Source: Mucilaginibacter sp. OK283 (lineage in GTDB: Bacteria; Bacteroidota; Bacteroidia; Sphingobacteriales; Sphingobacteriaceae). Taken from it: DNA of 64,000 nt. Below are positions 1-7,488 of the stretch, piece after piece. Each line of letters begins with the position of its first letter. The first letter of the stretch is position 1. The stretch is from the NCBI RefSeq assembly GCF_900110415.1, contig NZ_FODR01000001.1, positions 1,054,001 to 1,118,000 of the forward strand, read 5' to 3'. The notes under the pieces were generated by a model, which was not told the DNA's origin, searched no databases, and saw only the letters and a program-made list of their open reading frames with translations. Both the position numbers and the translations under genes were made by a program.

Positions 1-471
1 TACAGACTCGATTTTTTTACCAAAGAGAACCAGTTTTACCTTTGTGATTCGGCATTTACCGGCGAAACAGGCGACCCTGGTTTTTGGACATCCTCGGCAT
101 ATAACGATAGGATGGCAACTGCAAAAGACAGGGATATAGTTGGCCTCAGCATTGGAAGCTTTGGTCATGTAAAAGCACAGCTTGATATACTGGATGCCCC
201 GAGCAGGGAAAAAGATTTTAAAAAATACGATCACGTGGTTGAGGCGGGTGTAAGGATAAGCTCGGGAATACTGGAAGTGCTTGATTATCCGGATAGCAAA
301 ATTCAACTAAAAGCCATCGTAACGCCTGGCTACTACCGCATCAGGGTTTATTCGTACGATTTGGCCAACAACGATCCCGAAGCAGATGAGGGTACAGACC
401 ATTACAAAATAGAGCTATGGCCCTCTCATGATTTTGAACGAAAAGTGTTGAAGCAGTTTGTGGAAGAATAG
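1..471 (+). CDS. hypothetical protein, 5' end outside window
   Basis: The frame is open from base 1 to the TAG at 471, so the ATG at 112 is probably internal and the gene starts before the window. The visible 156 residues look like a small, soluble, beta-rich protein: alternating hydrophobic positions, a segment with YDHVVEAGVRISSG, then PGYYRIRVYSYDL and an ending with IELWPSHDF. No signal peptide, membrane segment or catalytic motif is visible. The general pattern resembles small immunity-like or ComJ-like proteins, but I cannot assign a family with confidence. It is followed by a palindromic repeat and csbD, which give no functional hint. Confidence 0.6.
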   Translation, partial: YRLDFFTKENQFYLCDSAFTGETGDPGFWTSSAYNDRMATAKDRDIVGLSIGSFGHVKAQLDILDAPSREKDFKKYDHVVEAGVRISSGILEVLDYPDSKIQLKAIVTPGYYRIRVYSYDLANNDPEADEGTDHYKIELWPSHDFERKVLKQFVEE

Positions 472-479
472 GGGGAGAG

Positions 480-568
480 TCAAGAGATTAGAATCAAGAA
501 GCTGCCATGACATGCATTAATTTGGCTCTTTATGCTTTTCGTCTTAACTCTTGATTCTAATATCTTGC
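480..568. repeat. inverted repeat of 7-nt units (CAAGA type)
   Basis: The left arm (480-500) is three 7-nt units, TCAAGAG, ATTAGAA and TCAAGAA. The right arm (541-568) read on the minus strand is GCAAGAT, ATTAGAA, TCAAGAG, TTAAGAC. The arms pair over about 20 bp around a 40-nt centre. The element fills the gap between the first gene and csbD. Two related elements of the same unit type lie at 17468-17641 and 21395-21531. Confidence 0.8.
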
Positions 569-631
569 CTCTTCCTCAAAAACCATATAGTTTCCGGGGT
601 GTTATACAAATACATCTAAATAGAAAACATC

Positions 632-817
632 ATGGATAAATTACAAATTAAGGGCGGCTGGAACGAGTTGAAGGGTAAAATAAAACAAGCCTACGGCGAT
701 CTTACCGACGATGATTTAACTTACGAAGAAGGTAAGGACGACGAAACATTAGGAAAACTCCAGCAAAAAACCGGTAAAACGCGCGATGAACTGGTGAAAT
801 GGATAAACAGTTTATAA
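632..817 (+). CDS. CsbD family stress-response protein
   Basis: A 61-residue, highly charged, soluble protein that fits the CsbD-like family (general stress proteins, molecular role unknown). The family signature is clear: an N-terminal [24 protein letters not shown] block, then a second helical half with [14 protein letters not shown]. Length is normal for the family. It stands alone, with a hairpin terminator just downstream. No good TAnnTTTG box is visible upstream. Confidence 0.9.
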   Translation: MDKLQIKGGWNELKGKIKQAYGDLTDDDLTYEEGKDDETLGKLQQKTGKTRDELVKWINSL

Positions 818-825
818 TAAGGAAA

Positions 826-847
826 AAGGCCCCGGGAACGGGACCTT
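826..847. terminator. hairpin terminator between convergent genes
   Basis: AAGG-c-CCCG, loop GGAA, CGGG-a-CCTT forms an 8-bp stem 9 nt after the csbD stop codon and 1 nt before the end of the minus-strand Uma2 relic. Runs of A on the left and T on the right allow it to work in both directions. Confidence 0.6.
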
Positions 848-848
848 C

Positions 849-1392
849 TTATTTGAAAACCTTTTCAAGTTCTGTTGCAAAACCCGGCAAGATCATAGAT
901 TTGAGTGTTTCGCTTTTTTGCGCTTTTTGATGAAGGTAATAAGCGCCATCCCTTAACACATAAAGGTCGGCGTTTTGCGCTATAGGGTCAATAATGATGT
1001 ATTCTTTTACACCGTATTTTTCGTATGTGTCTTTTTTAGGGCGAAGGTCATAATAGGCGTTCTTTTCCCATAGAACTTCAACAACTATATCGGGCGCGCC
1101 GTAAACATAATCCCTAATGATATCGCGCCTTTCTTCGGCAACGTAAACAATGTCTGGCTGAAAGGAGTTTTGATTGCCGAGTATTACTTCAATTGGTCGC
1201 ATTAAATAAGTGCCTTCGTTTTTAACCTGTCTTCATAAGTTATAAAGGCTGTAGCTACCGCTGCAAGGGTAAGTTGATGATTTACTGTTCGGGATGGCCA
1301 ATCAATCAAGCACCCGTTGATGTATTGGTAAGGTGCACCAACGGGCATCTGCAGATATTCATCAAGAGTTATTTCTTTTCAGTCGTCAGCAT
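849..1392 (-). pseudogene. Uma2 family (DUF820) restriction-endonuclease-fold protein, frameshifted
   Basis: Uma2/DUF820 proteins are about 190-residue PD-(D/E)xK-fold putative nucleases. The C-terminal two thirds is open from an ATG at 1202 and shows the family core: QPDIVYV, APDIVVEVL, YEKYGVKEYIIIDP, LPGF. The missing N-terminal third is present upstream in another frame, with TLDEYLQMPVGAPYQYING and VNHQLTLAAVATAF. Two single-base shifts break the gene. One is near 1370, just after the likely ATG at 1392 (MLTTEKK then stop). The other is near 1205, where the upstream frame hits TAA next to the ATG at 1202. Either the gene is decaying or there are two sequencing errors; a functional protein from 1202 alone would lack the N-terminal part of the fold. 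Confidence 0.8.
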
Positions 1393-1415
1393 AAATCAAA
1401 TATAATTAATTTCGC

Positions 1416-2192
1416 ATGATGAAATCAATCAAACCAACCATACTCGTTGTTAACGATGATGGTATAACCGCCCCCGGCATCAAAGTATTAATTGAAGCCA
1501 TGAGCGAGATAGGCAGGGTAGTGGTTGTTGCGCCCGATAGTCCGCAATCGGGCATGGGGCATGCCATTACCATAGGTAAACCCTTGCGTTTAGATAAGGT
1601 AGATATTTATGAGGGCATCGAAATGTACCGCTGCTCTGGTACGCCGGTTGATTGTGTGAAGCTTGCCGTAAATAAAGTATTTAAAGGGCTTAAGCCCGAT
1701 TTATGCGTATCGGGCATTAACCATGGCTTAAATAATTCCATTAACGTATTGTACTCCGGCACCATGTCGGCAGCTGTTGAAGGCGCTATTGAAAGTATTC
1801 CATCTATTGGTTTTTCTTTAGATGATTATAACCTGGATGCTAACTTTAGCCATTGCGTTAAATATATTAAGGAACTTGCCCTGCAGGTTTTAGCCAATGG
1901 TTTACCGGCAAATACGTTACTTAACGTGAATTTTCCGAACACCCACGATATTAAAGGAATCAAGATTTGCCGGCAGGCTAACGCCAAATGGGCCGAAGAA
2001 TTTGATGAAAGGGTTGATCCGCATAAGCGACCTTATTACTGGCTCACCGGGGTTTTTCAGTTAAACGATGGTGGCGAGGATACCGATGTTTGGGCTTTGG
2101 AGCACAATTACGCATCGGTAGTTCCTGTTCAGTTTGATATGACGGCGCACCACGCCATCCCGTTTTTAAACACCTGGGCATTTAATGTGTAA
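1416..2192 (+). CDS. surE: 5'/3'-nucleotidase SurE
   Basis: SurE is a metal-dependent phosphatase that removes phosphate from nucleoside 5'- or 3'-monophosphates and acts in stationary-phase survival. The N-terminal metal motif LVVNDDGITAPGI is at residues 10-22, followed by GTPVDCVKLAV, SGINHGLNNS and YSGTMSAAVEG, all family landmarks. At 258 residues it has the expected length. The start is ATGATG at 1416. It leads a run with a small membrane protein and lpxB (gap 22 nt, then a 4-nt overlap), so the three are probably co-transcribed. Confidence 0.95.
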   Translation: MMKSIKPTILVVNDDGITAPGIKVLIEAMSEIGRVVVVAPDSPQSGMGHAITIGKPLRLDKVDIYEGIEMYRCSGTPVDCVKLAVNKVFKGLKPDLCVSGINHGLNNSINVLYSGTMSAAVEGAIESIPSIGFSLDDYNLDANFSHCVKYIKELALQVLANGLPANTLLNVNFPNTHDIKGIKICRQANAKWAEEFDERVDPHKRPYYWLTGVFQLNDGGEDTDVWALEHNYASVVPVQFDMTAHHAIPFLNTWAFNV

Positions 2193-2214
2193 ATTGCTGT
2201 GCTAAATAAAATAC

Positions 2215-2484
2215 ATGCTTAAAAATAACAGTATATTGGTTGGTTTACTTGGTGGCTCGATATTGCCGGGTATCAGCCTGTTTATTTTTTTATACCTGCT
2301 TAAAGGCAGCTTTTTGATATTAAATAAGCCGGGTATTCCGTATTTGGTTGCCATAGCGCTGAATCTTTTTATCATCCGATATTGTTTTAAGCAGGGGAAA
2401 GACAATACAGGCACGGGGATGATATTGATCACCTTTGTATTTACGGCAGCGGTGTTTTTACTCAAATTGCAACCCATCCGATGA
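2215..2484 (+). CDS. small three-helix membrane protein between surE and lpxB
   Basis: An 89-residue protein of unknown function with three predicted membrane segments (about residues 7-29, 41-58 and 67-84). A short basic, glycine-rich loop (FKQGKDNTG) joins the second and third segments. Its last codon and stop overlap the lpxB start in an ATGA arrangement (2481-2484), which implies translational coupling to lpxB. Position suggests a helper for the inner-membrane steps of lipid A synthesis, but that is inference only. A minus-strand reading frame over the same bases has no support. Confidence 0.75.
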   Translation: MLKNNSILVGLLGGSILPGISLFIFLYLLKGSFLILNKPGIPYLVAIALNLFIIRYCFKQGKDNTGTGMILITFVFTAAVFLLKLQPIR

Positions 2485-3605
2485 AGTATTACCTGGTAGC
2501 CGGCGAAGCTTCGGGCGATTTACACGGGGCCAACCTGATGAAGGCGCTAAAGGAGCTTGATTCCGCGGCGGAATTTCGCTTTTTTGGCGGTGACCTGATG
2601 CTGGCTGAAGGCGGAACTTTGGTGAAACATTATGCAGATATGGCCTTTATGGGCTTTGTAGAGGTGGTTGTTAACCTGCGCACCATTCTCAAAAACCTGA
2701 AAGCCTGTAAAGAGGATATTGCCGCATATCAACCCGATGTTTTGGTGCTCATAGATTTCCCGGGTTTTAATTTAAAAATAGCGGAATATGCCAAAACCAT
2801 CGGCTTGTCGGTTAATTACTACATTTCGCCCAAAGTATGGGCCTGGAACCAAAAACGGGTATTAAAAATCAAGCGGATAGTTGATCATCTGTTTTGCATA
2901 TTGCCTTTTGAAGTTGATTTTTATAAAAGCTGGGGAATGGATGTTGATTATGTAGGCAATCCGTTGCTGGATGCAATAACTGCATTTGAGCCTAATCCCG
3001 AATTTTTAAAGCAAAATAATGTATCTGGTAAAAAGATCATAGCGCTGTTGCCGGGCAGCCGCAAACAGGAAATAAATTATTTATTGCCGGATATGATTGC
3101 CGTAGCCAGGCAGTTTAAAGACTATCAGTTTGTTATAGCAGGAGCGCCATCATTTAAGCCAGGGTTTTACAGCCAGTTTGTTAAGGATACCAATATTCCT
3201 GTAATATTTAATGCCACATACGATTTGTTAACCAACGCGCATGCCGCCATTGTTGCCTCGGGAACTGCAACTTTAGAGACTGCCTTGTTTAACATACCAC
3301 AAGTAGTAGTATATAAAGGCAACGCGTTAACCATCGCGATAGCCCGTATGTTGGTAAAAATTAAATTTATATCGTTGGTTAATCTTATTGTGGATAAGGG
3401 CATAGTAAAAGAGCTTATCCAGGAAGACTGTAATGAGCTGAAAATAGCTGCCGAACTTGGTGCACTGATTAATGAAGGCAGTTACCGTGAAACGATGTTG
3501 AAAGATTATGATGCCCTTGACCAAAGGATGGGCCAACCCGGTGCATCGGCCAAAACCGCGAGCCTGATTGTTAAATACGCCAAAAAAAATAAAGCCCTGT
3601 TTTAG
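2481..3605 (+). CDS. lpxB: lipid-A-disaccharide synthase
   Basis: LpxB is a family GT19 glycosyltransferase that joins UDP-2,3-diacylglucosamine and lipid X into the lipid A disaccharide at the inner face of the cytoplasmic membrane. The start MKYYLVAGEASGDLHGA carries the family signature, and YYISPKVWAWNQKR, LPGSRKQEI and the nucleotide-binding region ASGTATLETA follow in order. Length (374) is typical. It overlaps the small upstream membrane gene by 4 nt. Its stop codon lies in the loop of a terminator hairpin. Confidence 0.95.
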   Translation: MKYYLVAGEASGDLHGANLMKALKELDSAAEFRFFGGDLMLAEGGTLVKHYADMAFMGFVEVVVNLRTILKNLKACKEDIAAYQPDVLVLIDFPGFNLKIAEYAKTIGLSVNYYISPKVWAWNQKRVLKIKRIVDHLFCILPFEVDFYKSWGMDVDYVGNPLLDAITAFEPNPEFLKQNNVSGKKIIALLPGSRKQEINYLLPDMIAVARQFKDYQFVIAGAPSFKPGFYSQFVKDTNIPVIFNATYDLLTNAHAAIVASGTATLETALFNIPQVVVYKGNALTIAIARMLVKIKFISLVNLIVDKGIVKELIQEDCNELKIAAELGALINEGSYRETMLKDYDALDQRMGQPGASAKTASLIVKYAKKNKALF

Positions 3606-3612
3606 CAGGGCT
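3593..3612 (+). terminator. hairpin overlapping the lpxB stop codon
   Basis: AGCCCTG, loop TTTTAG, CAGGGCT. The loop contains the lpxB TAG stop. The T tract after it is weak (a TCGTTTT stretch), so this may be a terminator or a 3'-protecting hairpin. It also separates lpxB from the leftward small genes at 3671-4247. Confidence 0.5.
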
Positions 3613-3670
3613 CTATCGTTTTGATAGGTGCGATGTTGTACTTTAATAGGTAGATGTAGATATATGATGG

Positions 3671-3835
3671 TCAGGCAGCTTTACGTGTTGATTGTACTAC
3701 TACCTTCTTGTTGTTGTGCACAAATTGATTTCTTACTTTGAAGTTCCTAAGATCTTCCAATAAAATGTTCAGTAACTCGTCGTCAAAGCGGGCAATTAAT
3801 TCGCTGATGGCTGGATTTGTTTTAGAAGCTTTCAT
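3671..3835 (-). CDS. 54-residue microprotein, copy B of a tandem pair
   Basis: An ATG at 3835 opens a 54-codon frame ending at TGA (3671-3673). The core ISELIARFDDELLNILLEDL matches LVARFDNELKLLLMNDL of the neighbouring gene at 3879-4007, so the two are paralogues that have kept a pattern of L-[IV]-A-R-F-D-[DN]-E-L and spaced leucines while the rest diverged. That conservation supports real translation. The core looks like one amphipathic helix; the tail is basic (RNQFVHNNKK, TRKAA). No signal peptide or known domain is seen. Confidence 0.6.
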   Translation of the reverse strand: MKASKTNPAISELIARFDDELLNILLEDLRNFKVRNQFVHNNKKVVVQSTRKAA

Positions 3836-3878
3836 AGGTAGATGTTTTATATATAGGTAAGTGTGTTGTAAGTTTTAA

Positions 3879-4007
3879 TTAGGCTGCGGTTGCTAAACGG
3901 GTTGCTTTAGCTTTTATAGATTTCAAATCATTCATCAGTAACAATTTTAATTCGTTATCAAAACGCGCTACTAATTTGTTGGTAGATAATTTTTTGGTGC
4001 TTTTCAT
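3879..4007 (-). CDS. 42-residue microprotein, copy A of a tandem pair
   Basis: An ATG at 4007 opens a 42-codon frame ending at TAA (3879-3881). The protein begins MKSTKKLSTNKLVARFDNEL and ends in a basic, alanine-rich tail. The central helix aligns without gaps to the gene at 3671-3835 over about 26 residues. Gaps between the three small leftward genes are about 36-43 nt, so they may share one transcript starting upstream of 4247. Function unknown. Confidence 0.6.
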   Translation of the reverse strand: MKSTKKLSTNKLVARFDNELKLLLMNDLKSIKAKATRLATAA

Positions 4008-4043
4008 AGTTTTAGTTTTTTTGTATGTTTTAAATGTCTTTGT

Positions 4044-4247
4044 TTAATCGTTTTTTTCAGTCTCCTGGTTTTCGGTAAGGTTATTTTTGCGGCGTTTTGC
4101 TTCATTGTATTGCCTTAAAATTTGCTCCTCATCGCGTGCATCTGTTGTTTTTGTTGGCTCCACCGGGTTTTCCCATTCCTTTTCGCTTTCCTTAACCGTT
4201 GTTTTCTTAGTTTCCATAACAGCTACGTTTGCTGAGTAGTATTCCAA
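4044..4247 (-). CDS. small charged hypothetical protein
   Basis: A 67-residue, very hydrophilic protein rich in Glu, Lys, Thr and Asn, probably disordered with a helical stretch (EEQILRQYNEAKRRKNNL). It has no recognised domain. A second in-frame ATG at 4217 (METKKTTVKESEKEW) is an equally good start and would give 57 residues. It is first in a leftward group with the two microproteins at 3671-4007 and could share their promoter, which I could not locate. Confidence 0.5.
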   Translation of the reverse strand: MEYYSANVAVMETKKTTVKESEKEWENPVEPTKTTDARDEEQILRQYNEAKRRKNNLTENQETEKND

Positions 4248-4423
4248 CAGCGTGCCAAAAAGTCAAAAAAAGTCATTGGTGGCTCAAGATATTTTTACAA
4301 TAACATGTAAATATCTGTTTTTGAGTAACTTTTATTTTTAATAAAAATTCAAATTTTTGAAAGCGTGGATTTCAAAACGCAAAAATCACTGTTCGCTTAG
4401 TACTCAATAACCGAACACTTGCT

Positions 4424-5620
4424 TTAATTCCGAACGTTTTTTTTGTAGTTAATAAAGTGCGCAGCCAGCGCGATGGCTGCCAATGTAACACCAATGGCAC
4501 ACACGCCGGTCCACTGGTAAGTTTTCCAAACCAGGCTGGCCAAAAATGTGCCCGATGCGCCGCCTATAAAATAACACACCATGTATACCGTGTTTAGCCT
4601 GTTACGCGCCTCTGGGATCAAGCCGAATATGATAGATTGGTTAGAAATATGTGTAGCCTGCACACCCATATCCAATACAATTACCCCTATAATTAAACCA
4701 ACGATGCTGCTGTTGGAGAAATAGAAGATGATAAAAGAAACGAGTACTAATAATAGTGTATATCCTGACAGTTTGTATGAATCCATTCTGTCGCTTAACC
4801 TGCCCATTAAGCCGGCTGCCAACGCGCCAAACGCGCCGACTAATCCAAAGAGGCCGGCAACAGAACTACCTTCGTTGAATTGGGGCTGTTTTAGTAAAAA
4901 TACCAGCGTTGTCCAAAACGCGCTAAAACCGGCAAAGCATAGGGCCCCCCGGAAGGCAGCCATCCTGAGTTTTGGCTGAGTTTTAACCAGGTGGATGAGC
5001 GATTTCATCAGGTTTTTATAATTGCCTTTATAATCGGGTTCAACTTCGGGCAAAAAGAAAAATATCATTAGCCACATGGCCAGCATTAACCCCGTAGCTA
5101 TATAGTACATTGTACGCCAGCCAAAATGTTGGCCAATAAAACCACTTAGCGTACGTGATAATAGTATACCTATCAACAGGCCGCTCATTACAAAGCCAAT
5201 TTTTTTACCGCGTTCGGCCGGTTTGGCCAGGTGCGCGGCCATAGGTATCAGTAATTGTGGTATTACCGAAGATGCCCCCACTAAAAATCCGGCTATTGTT
5301 AACACCAGCACCGATGGTGCTACCGCGCTTATTAATAACGAGATAATGACAAGGGCAAAATCTATCAATATTAATCGCTTACGTTTAAGCATATCGGCCA
5401 GTGGTATAATAAACAATAAACCGGTTGCATATCCAATTTGAGTAAATAGCGAAACCTGCTGGGCTTTTTTATCAGAGATTTTAAAAGTGTGTGCAATATC
5501 GGCCAGCAAAGGTTGGTTGTAGTAAATATTGGCCACCACCAGACAAGTGGCAATGGTCATAATCCATAAAGTGAACGATGTTAAATGCGGGTGTGCTTTT
5601 GTAGGCGGGTTAGTTGTCAT
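4424..5620 (-). CDS. MFS transporter
   Basis: A 398-residue major facilitator superfamily permease with twelve predicted membrane segments. The N-terminal half has the family's NIYYNQPLLADIA start seen in small-molecule or drug exporters, and the loop between helices 2 and 3 (LADMLKRKRLI) is the MFS motif A region. A second half starts near residue 215. A proton-driven efflux role is likely; the substrate cannot be told. It is a single gene transcribed leftward, with a long AT-rich region upstream. No neighbouring regulator gives a clue. Confidence 0.85.
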   Translation of the reverse strand: MTTNPPTKAHPHLTSFTLWIMTIATCLVVANIYYNQPLLADIAHTFKISDKKAQQVSLFTQIGYATGLLFIIPLADMLKRKRLILIDFALVIISLLISAVAPSVLVLTIAGFLVGASSVIPQLLIPMAAHLAKPAERGKKIGFVMSGLLIGILLSRTLSGFIGQHFGWRTMYYIATGLMLAMWLMIFFFLPEVEPDYKGNYKNLMKSLIHLVKTQPKLRMAAFRGALCFAGFSAFWTTLVFLLKQPQFNEGSSVAGLFGLVGAFGALAAGLMGRLSDRMDSYKLSGYTLLLVLVSFIIFYFSNSSIVGLIIGVIVLDMGVQATHISNQSIIFGLIPEARNRLNTVYMVCYFIGGASGTFLASLVWKTYQWTGVCAIGVTLAAIALAAHFINYKKNVRN

Positions 5621-6116
5621 AAATTTAAAACTGTAAAACGCGCTGCAAAAATGAAGATGCAGTTTTTAAATTGTGCTTATTTAAAGTAAATTTTATCCCG
5701 GTGTTCACAATATCTTCAGATGTAGGAAGTTTAAATTGTCAATAAAAATTCGGATTTTTTTGATGGATGGGATTAAAAAAATGGATTTTATGTATTTTTT
5801 TATTTAAAGATGGTTTTTTGGAATAAAATTTGACATAAATTCAATTGAAAATCATTTTGAAATATTTTTTAAGTGATTTTTTGATTTTTATGCTGTTTGT
5901 TTCGACTTATTTTAACTTTTGATGGAAAAAAATGAAGGAAAGTATAAAATTATTTTTGTCTTTTTGGTTTTATAAAACGTAAGAATTAATTTTTTTAAAA
6001 ATTATCACATTAATAATGAATTATTTGTATTTTTGAAAATCAAACAGCGGTATTAAGGTGTTTTGATAAAAGTTACAATAAAATTACAAAATAATTTTTA
6101 ATAATATAAAAACTTA

Positions 6117-6139
6117 GTGTTACTTTTACACCGTAACAC
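6117..6139. promoter_or_regulatory. perfect 7-bp inverted repeat, operator-like
   Basis: GTGTTAC, 9-nt spacer TTTTACACC, GTAACAC. The symmetry and spacing suit a dimeric regulator site, or a small RNA hairpin. It lies in the gap between the MFS gene and the acetyltransferase, upstream of the terminator-like hairpin at 6184. Confidence 0.4.
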
Positions 6140-6183
6140 AAACACAAAAAAGTCTTCTCATAATTTAGGTTTATAATTGGTTA

Positions 6184-6213
6184 GTAAAGGCCCCTGCCCA
6201 TCAGGGGCTTTAC
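6184..6213 (+). terminator. strong orphan hairpin
   Basis: GTAAAG-g-CCCCTG pairs with CAGGGG-CTTTAC (12 bp with one bulged G, short loop), followed by TTGTTTT. No annotated gene ends before it on this strand, so it probably ends a non-coding or leader transcript. Confidence 0.5.
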
Positions 6214-6332
6214 TTGTTTTAAGGACTTGAGTTTAAAACCATCATTTGAGTAATTTTGACGAAAATCTTCAGGGGTTAAAACTATTGAAGAATGCTTTCA
6301 GGGTTTATGTTTATATAATGGATTAAAATACT

Positions 6333-6866
6333 ATGGAAAACAGAAATACTGATTTGACCATTCGGCTGGCATCAATCAAAGATGCCCAAGGTATACTTGA
6401 TATTTACAATGATGCCATATTGAATACAACGGCCGTTTATAGTTATGAACCCCATACTATAGATATGCGCCTGCAGTGGCTGGAGGATAAGCGCCACCAC
6501 AATATTCCTGTTTTAGTGGCCGAGGTTGATAGCATGGTAACCGGATTTGCAACTTATGGACCCTTCAGGGCGTGGCCTGCCTATCAGTATACCGTTGAGC
6601 ATTCAGTATACGTTCACAAAGCCTACAGGCAACAAGGCATAGCCGAAAAACTTTTGCGGCAACTCATCGAAATAGTAAAACAGCAACCAATACATACTAT
6701 CGTTGCGGGCATTGATGCCGGGAATGTCGCGAGTATTAAACTGCACCAGAAGCTTGGTTTTACAGAGATAGGTACTTTTAAGCAGGTTGGTTATAAGTTT
6801 GACCGTTGGCTGGATTTGAAATTTATGCAATTGATATTGGATAGCGATTTTAAGCCCGGTAGCTAA
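6333..6866 (+). CDS. GNAT N-acetyltransferase, phosphinothricin acetyltransferase-like
   Basis: A 177-residue acetyl-CoA-dependent N-acetyltransferase of the PAT/Pat-like branch. Visible landmarks are IRLASIKDAQGILDIYNDA at the start, the Y-rich acceptor region WPAYQYTVEHSVYVH, the acetyl-CoA pyrophosphate loop YRQQGIAEKLL (about residues 98-108), and NVASIKLHQKLGFTEIGTF, the usual end of the fold. Relatives acetylate phosphinothricin or methionine sulfone; the true substrate here is unknown. It is a single gene just upstream of tRNA-Ala. Confidence 0.88.
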   Translation: MENRNTDLTIRLASIKDAQGILDIYNDAILNTTAVYSYEPHTIDMRLQWLEDKRHHNIPVLVAEVDSMVTGFATYGPFRAWPAYQYTVEHSVYVHKAYRQQGIAEKLLRQLIEIVKQQPIHTIVAGIDAGNVASIKLHQKLGFTEIGTFKQVGYKFDRWLDLKFMQLILDSDFKPGS

Positions 6867-6904
6867 TTTTTTAAAATCAAATTCTTTTTTAATACTTAAA
6901 ATTA

Positions 6905-6912
6905 TATATTTG
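6905..6912 (+). promoter_or_regulatory. -7 box TATATTTG for tRNA-Ala
   Basis: TATATTTG fits the Bacteroidota TAnnTTTG box exactly and ends 11 nt before the first base of the tRNA, as expected for a promoter of a stable RNA. A clear -33 TTG is not visible; the region at that distance is T-rich. Confidence 0.6.
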
Positions 6913-6923
6913 CCACCCGCAAC

Positions 6924-6997
<74 letters not shown>

Positions 6998-7008
6998 CTA
7001 AGATAATC

Positions 7009-7041
7009 AAGGCTTTACGATAATCCGTAAGGCCTTTTTTA
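7009..7041 (+). terminator. rho-independent terminator after tRNA-Ala
   Basis: AAGGCTTTACG and CGTAAGGCCTT form a stem with one G:U pair, followed by TTTTTTATT. It begins 12 nt after the tRNA end. Confidence 0.75.
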
Positions 7042-7422
7042 TTGTTAATAAAAAAATAAAAAATGTTGAAGCTGCCCGCAAAGAATCAACGTTAAATTTA
7101 CTTACAGGAAAGTCTGGGTGTGATCATTAAACGTGACCTGCAACGATTTTTGGGCGGATTTATCCCTGTAAATTAAACAAGTCGCCAAAGAGTCAAAGAT
7201 TATTGTACCCCAGACGAAGGAGCGCCTGATTATCAGGTGGTGATGGTGGTAAAAGGCTGTCTTGTGAGCAAACGGAATAATTTCGGTTTATTTTAATCCC
7301 GGCGCCGCCATTATTTGTATGGGGAACAGGCTTATCGCAAAAACTTATTAGTTATAACTGCTTGTATAACAAATTATATTGCGCCAATTTCCTTGCAGGT
7401 AAAATCTCAAATTACTTCTGTC
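7042..7422. other. intergenic region upstream of glyA, no supported gene
   Basis: About 380 bp without a credible frame. Short frames such as one reading LQESLGVIIKRDLQRFLGGF near 7102-7170 are too small to call and have no start; they may be debris of a lost gene. Base composition is less AT-rich than the 5621-6332 gap. The right end passes into a repeat arm at 7423. Confidence 0.4.
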
Positions 7423-7450
7423 TCAAATCTCATAACTCACATCTCAAATC
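7423..7450. repeat. lone arm of 7-nt units (GATTTGA type)
   Basis: Read on the minus strand, four 7-nt units occur in phase: GATTTGA, GATGTGA, GTTATGA, GATTTGA. No partner arm is visible within several hundred bases, so this may be a half-element or a decayed one. It lies 38 bp upstream of the glyA start. Confidence 0.6.
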
Positions 7451-7488
7451 TATCTTTTTAGCTAACTTAGCAGCGTTAAAAACACACA

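Larger units (their letters stand above)
5621..6332. other. 712-bp AT-rich intergenic region, possible untranslated transcript
   Basis: No convincing reading frame is present. The region is strongly AT-rich from 5640 to 6110. Three elements stand out: a TATTTTTG box at 6028-6035 of the -7 promoter type, a 7-bp inverted repeat at 6117-6139, and a strong hairpin at 6184-6213 followed by TTGTTTT. Together they could bound a short RNA of roughly 70-170 nt with no coding content. The hairpin ends about 120 nt before the acetyltransferase start, so a leader RNA with an attenuator is an alternative. Confidence 0.35.

Noticed and set aside
2202..2477. 91-codon minus-strand frame between surE and lpxB
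   Set aside because: It overlaps the plus-strand membrane protein that is translationally coupled to lpxB and has a coherent three-helix layout.
3671..4247. RiPP precursor peptides with a nearby modification system
   Set aside because: No double-glycine leader, Cys-rich or Ser/Thr-rich core, radical SAM enzyme or LanM-type enzyme lies nearby; rlmN and miaB are housekeeping genes far away.
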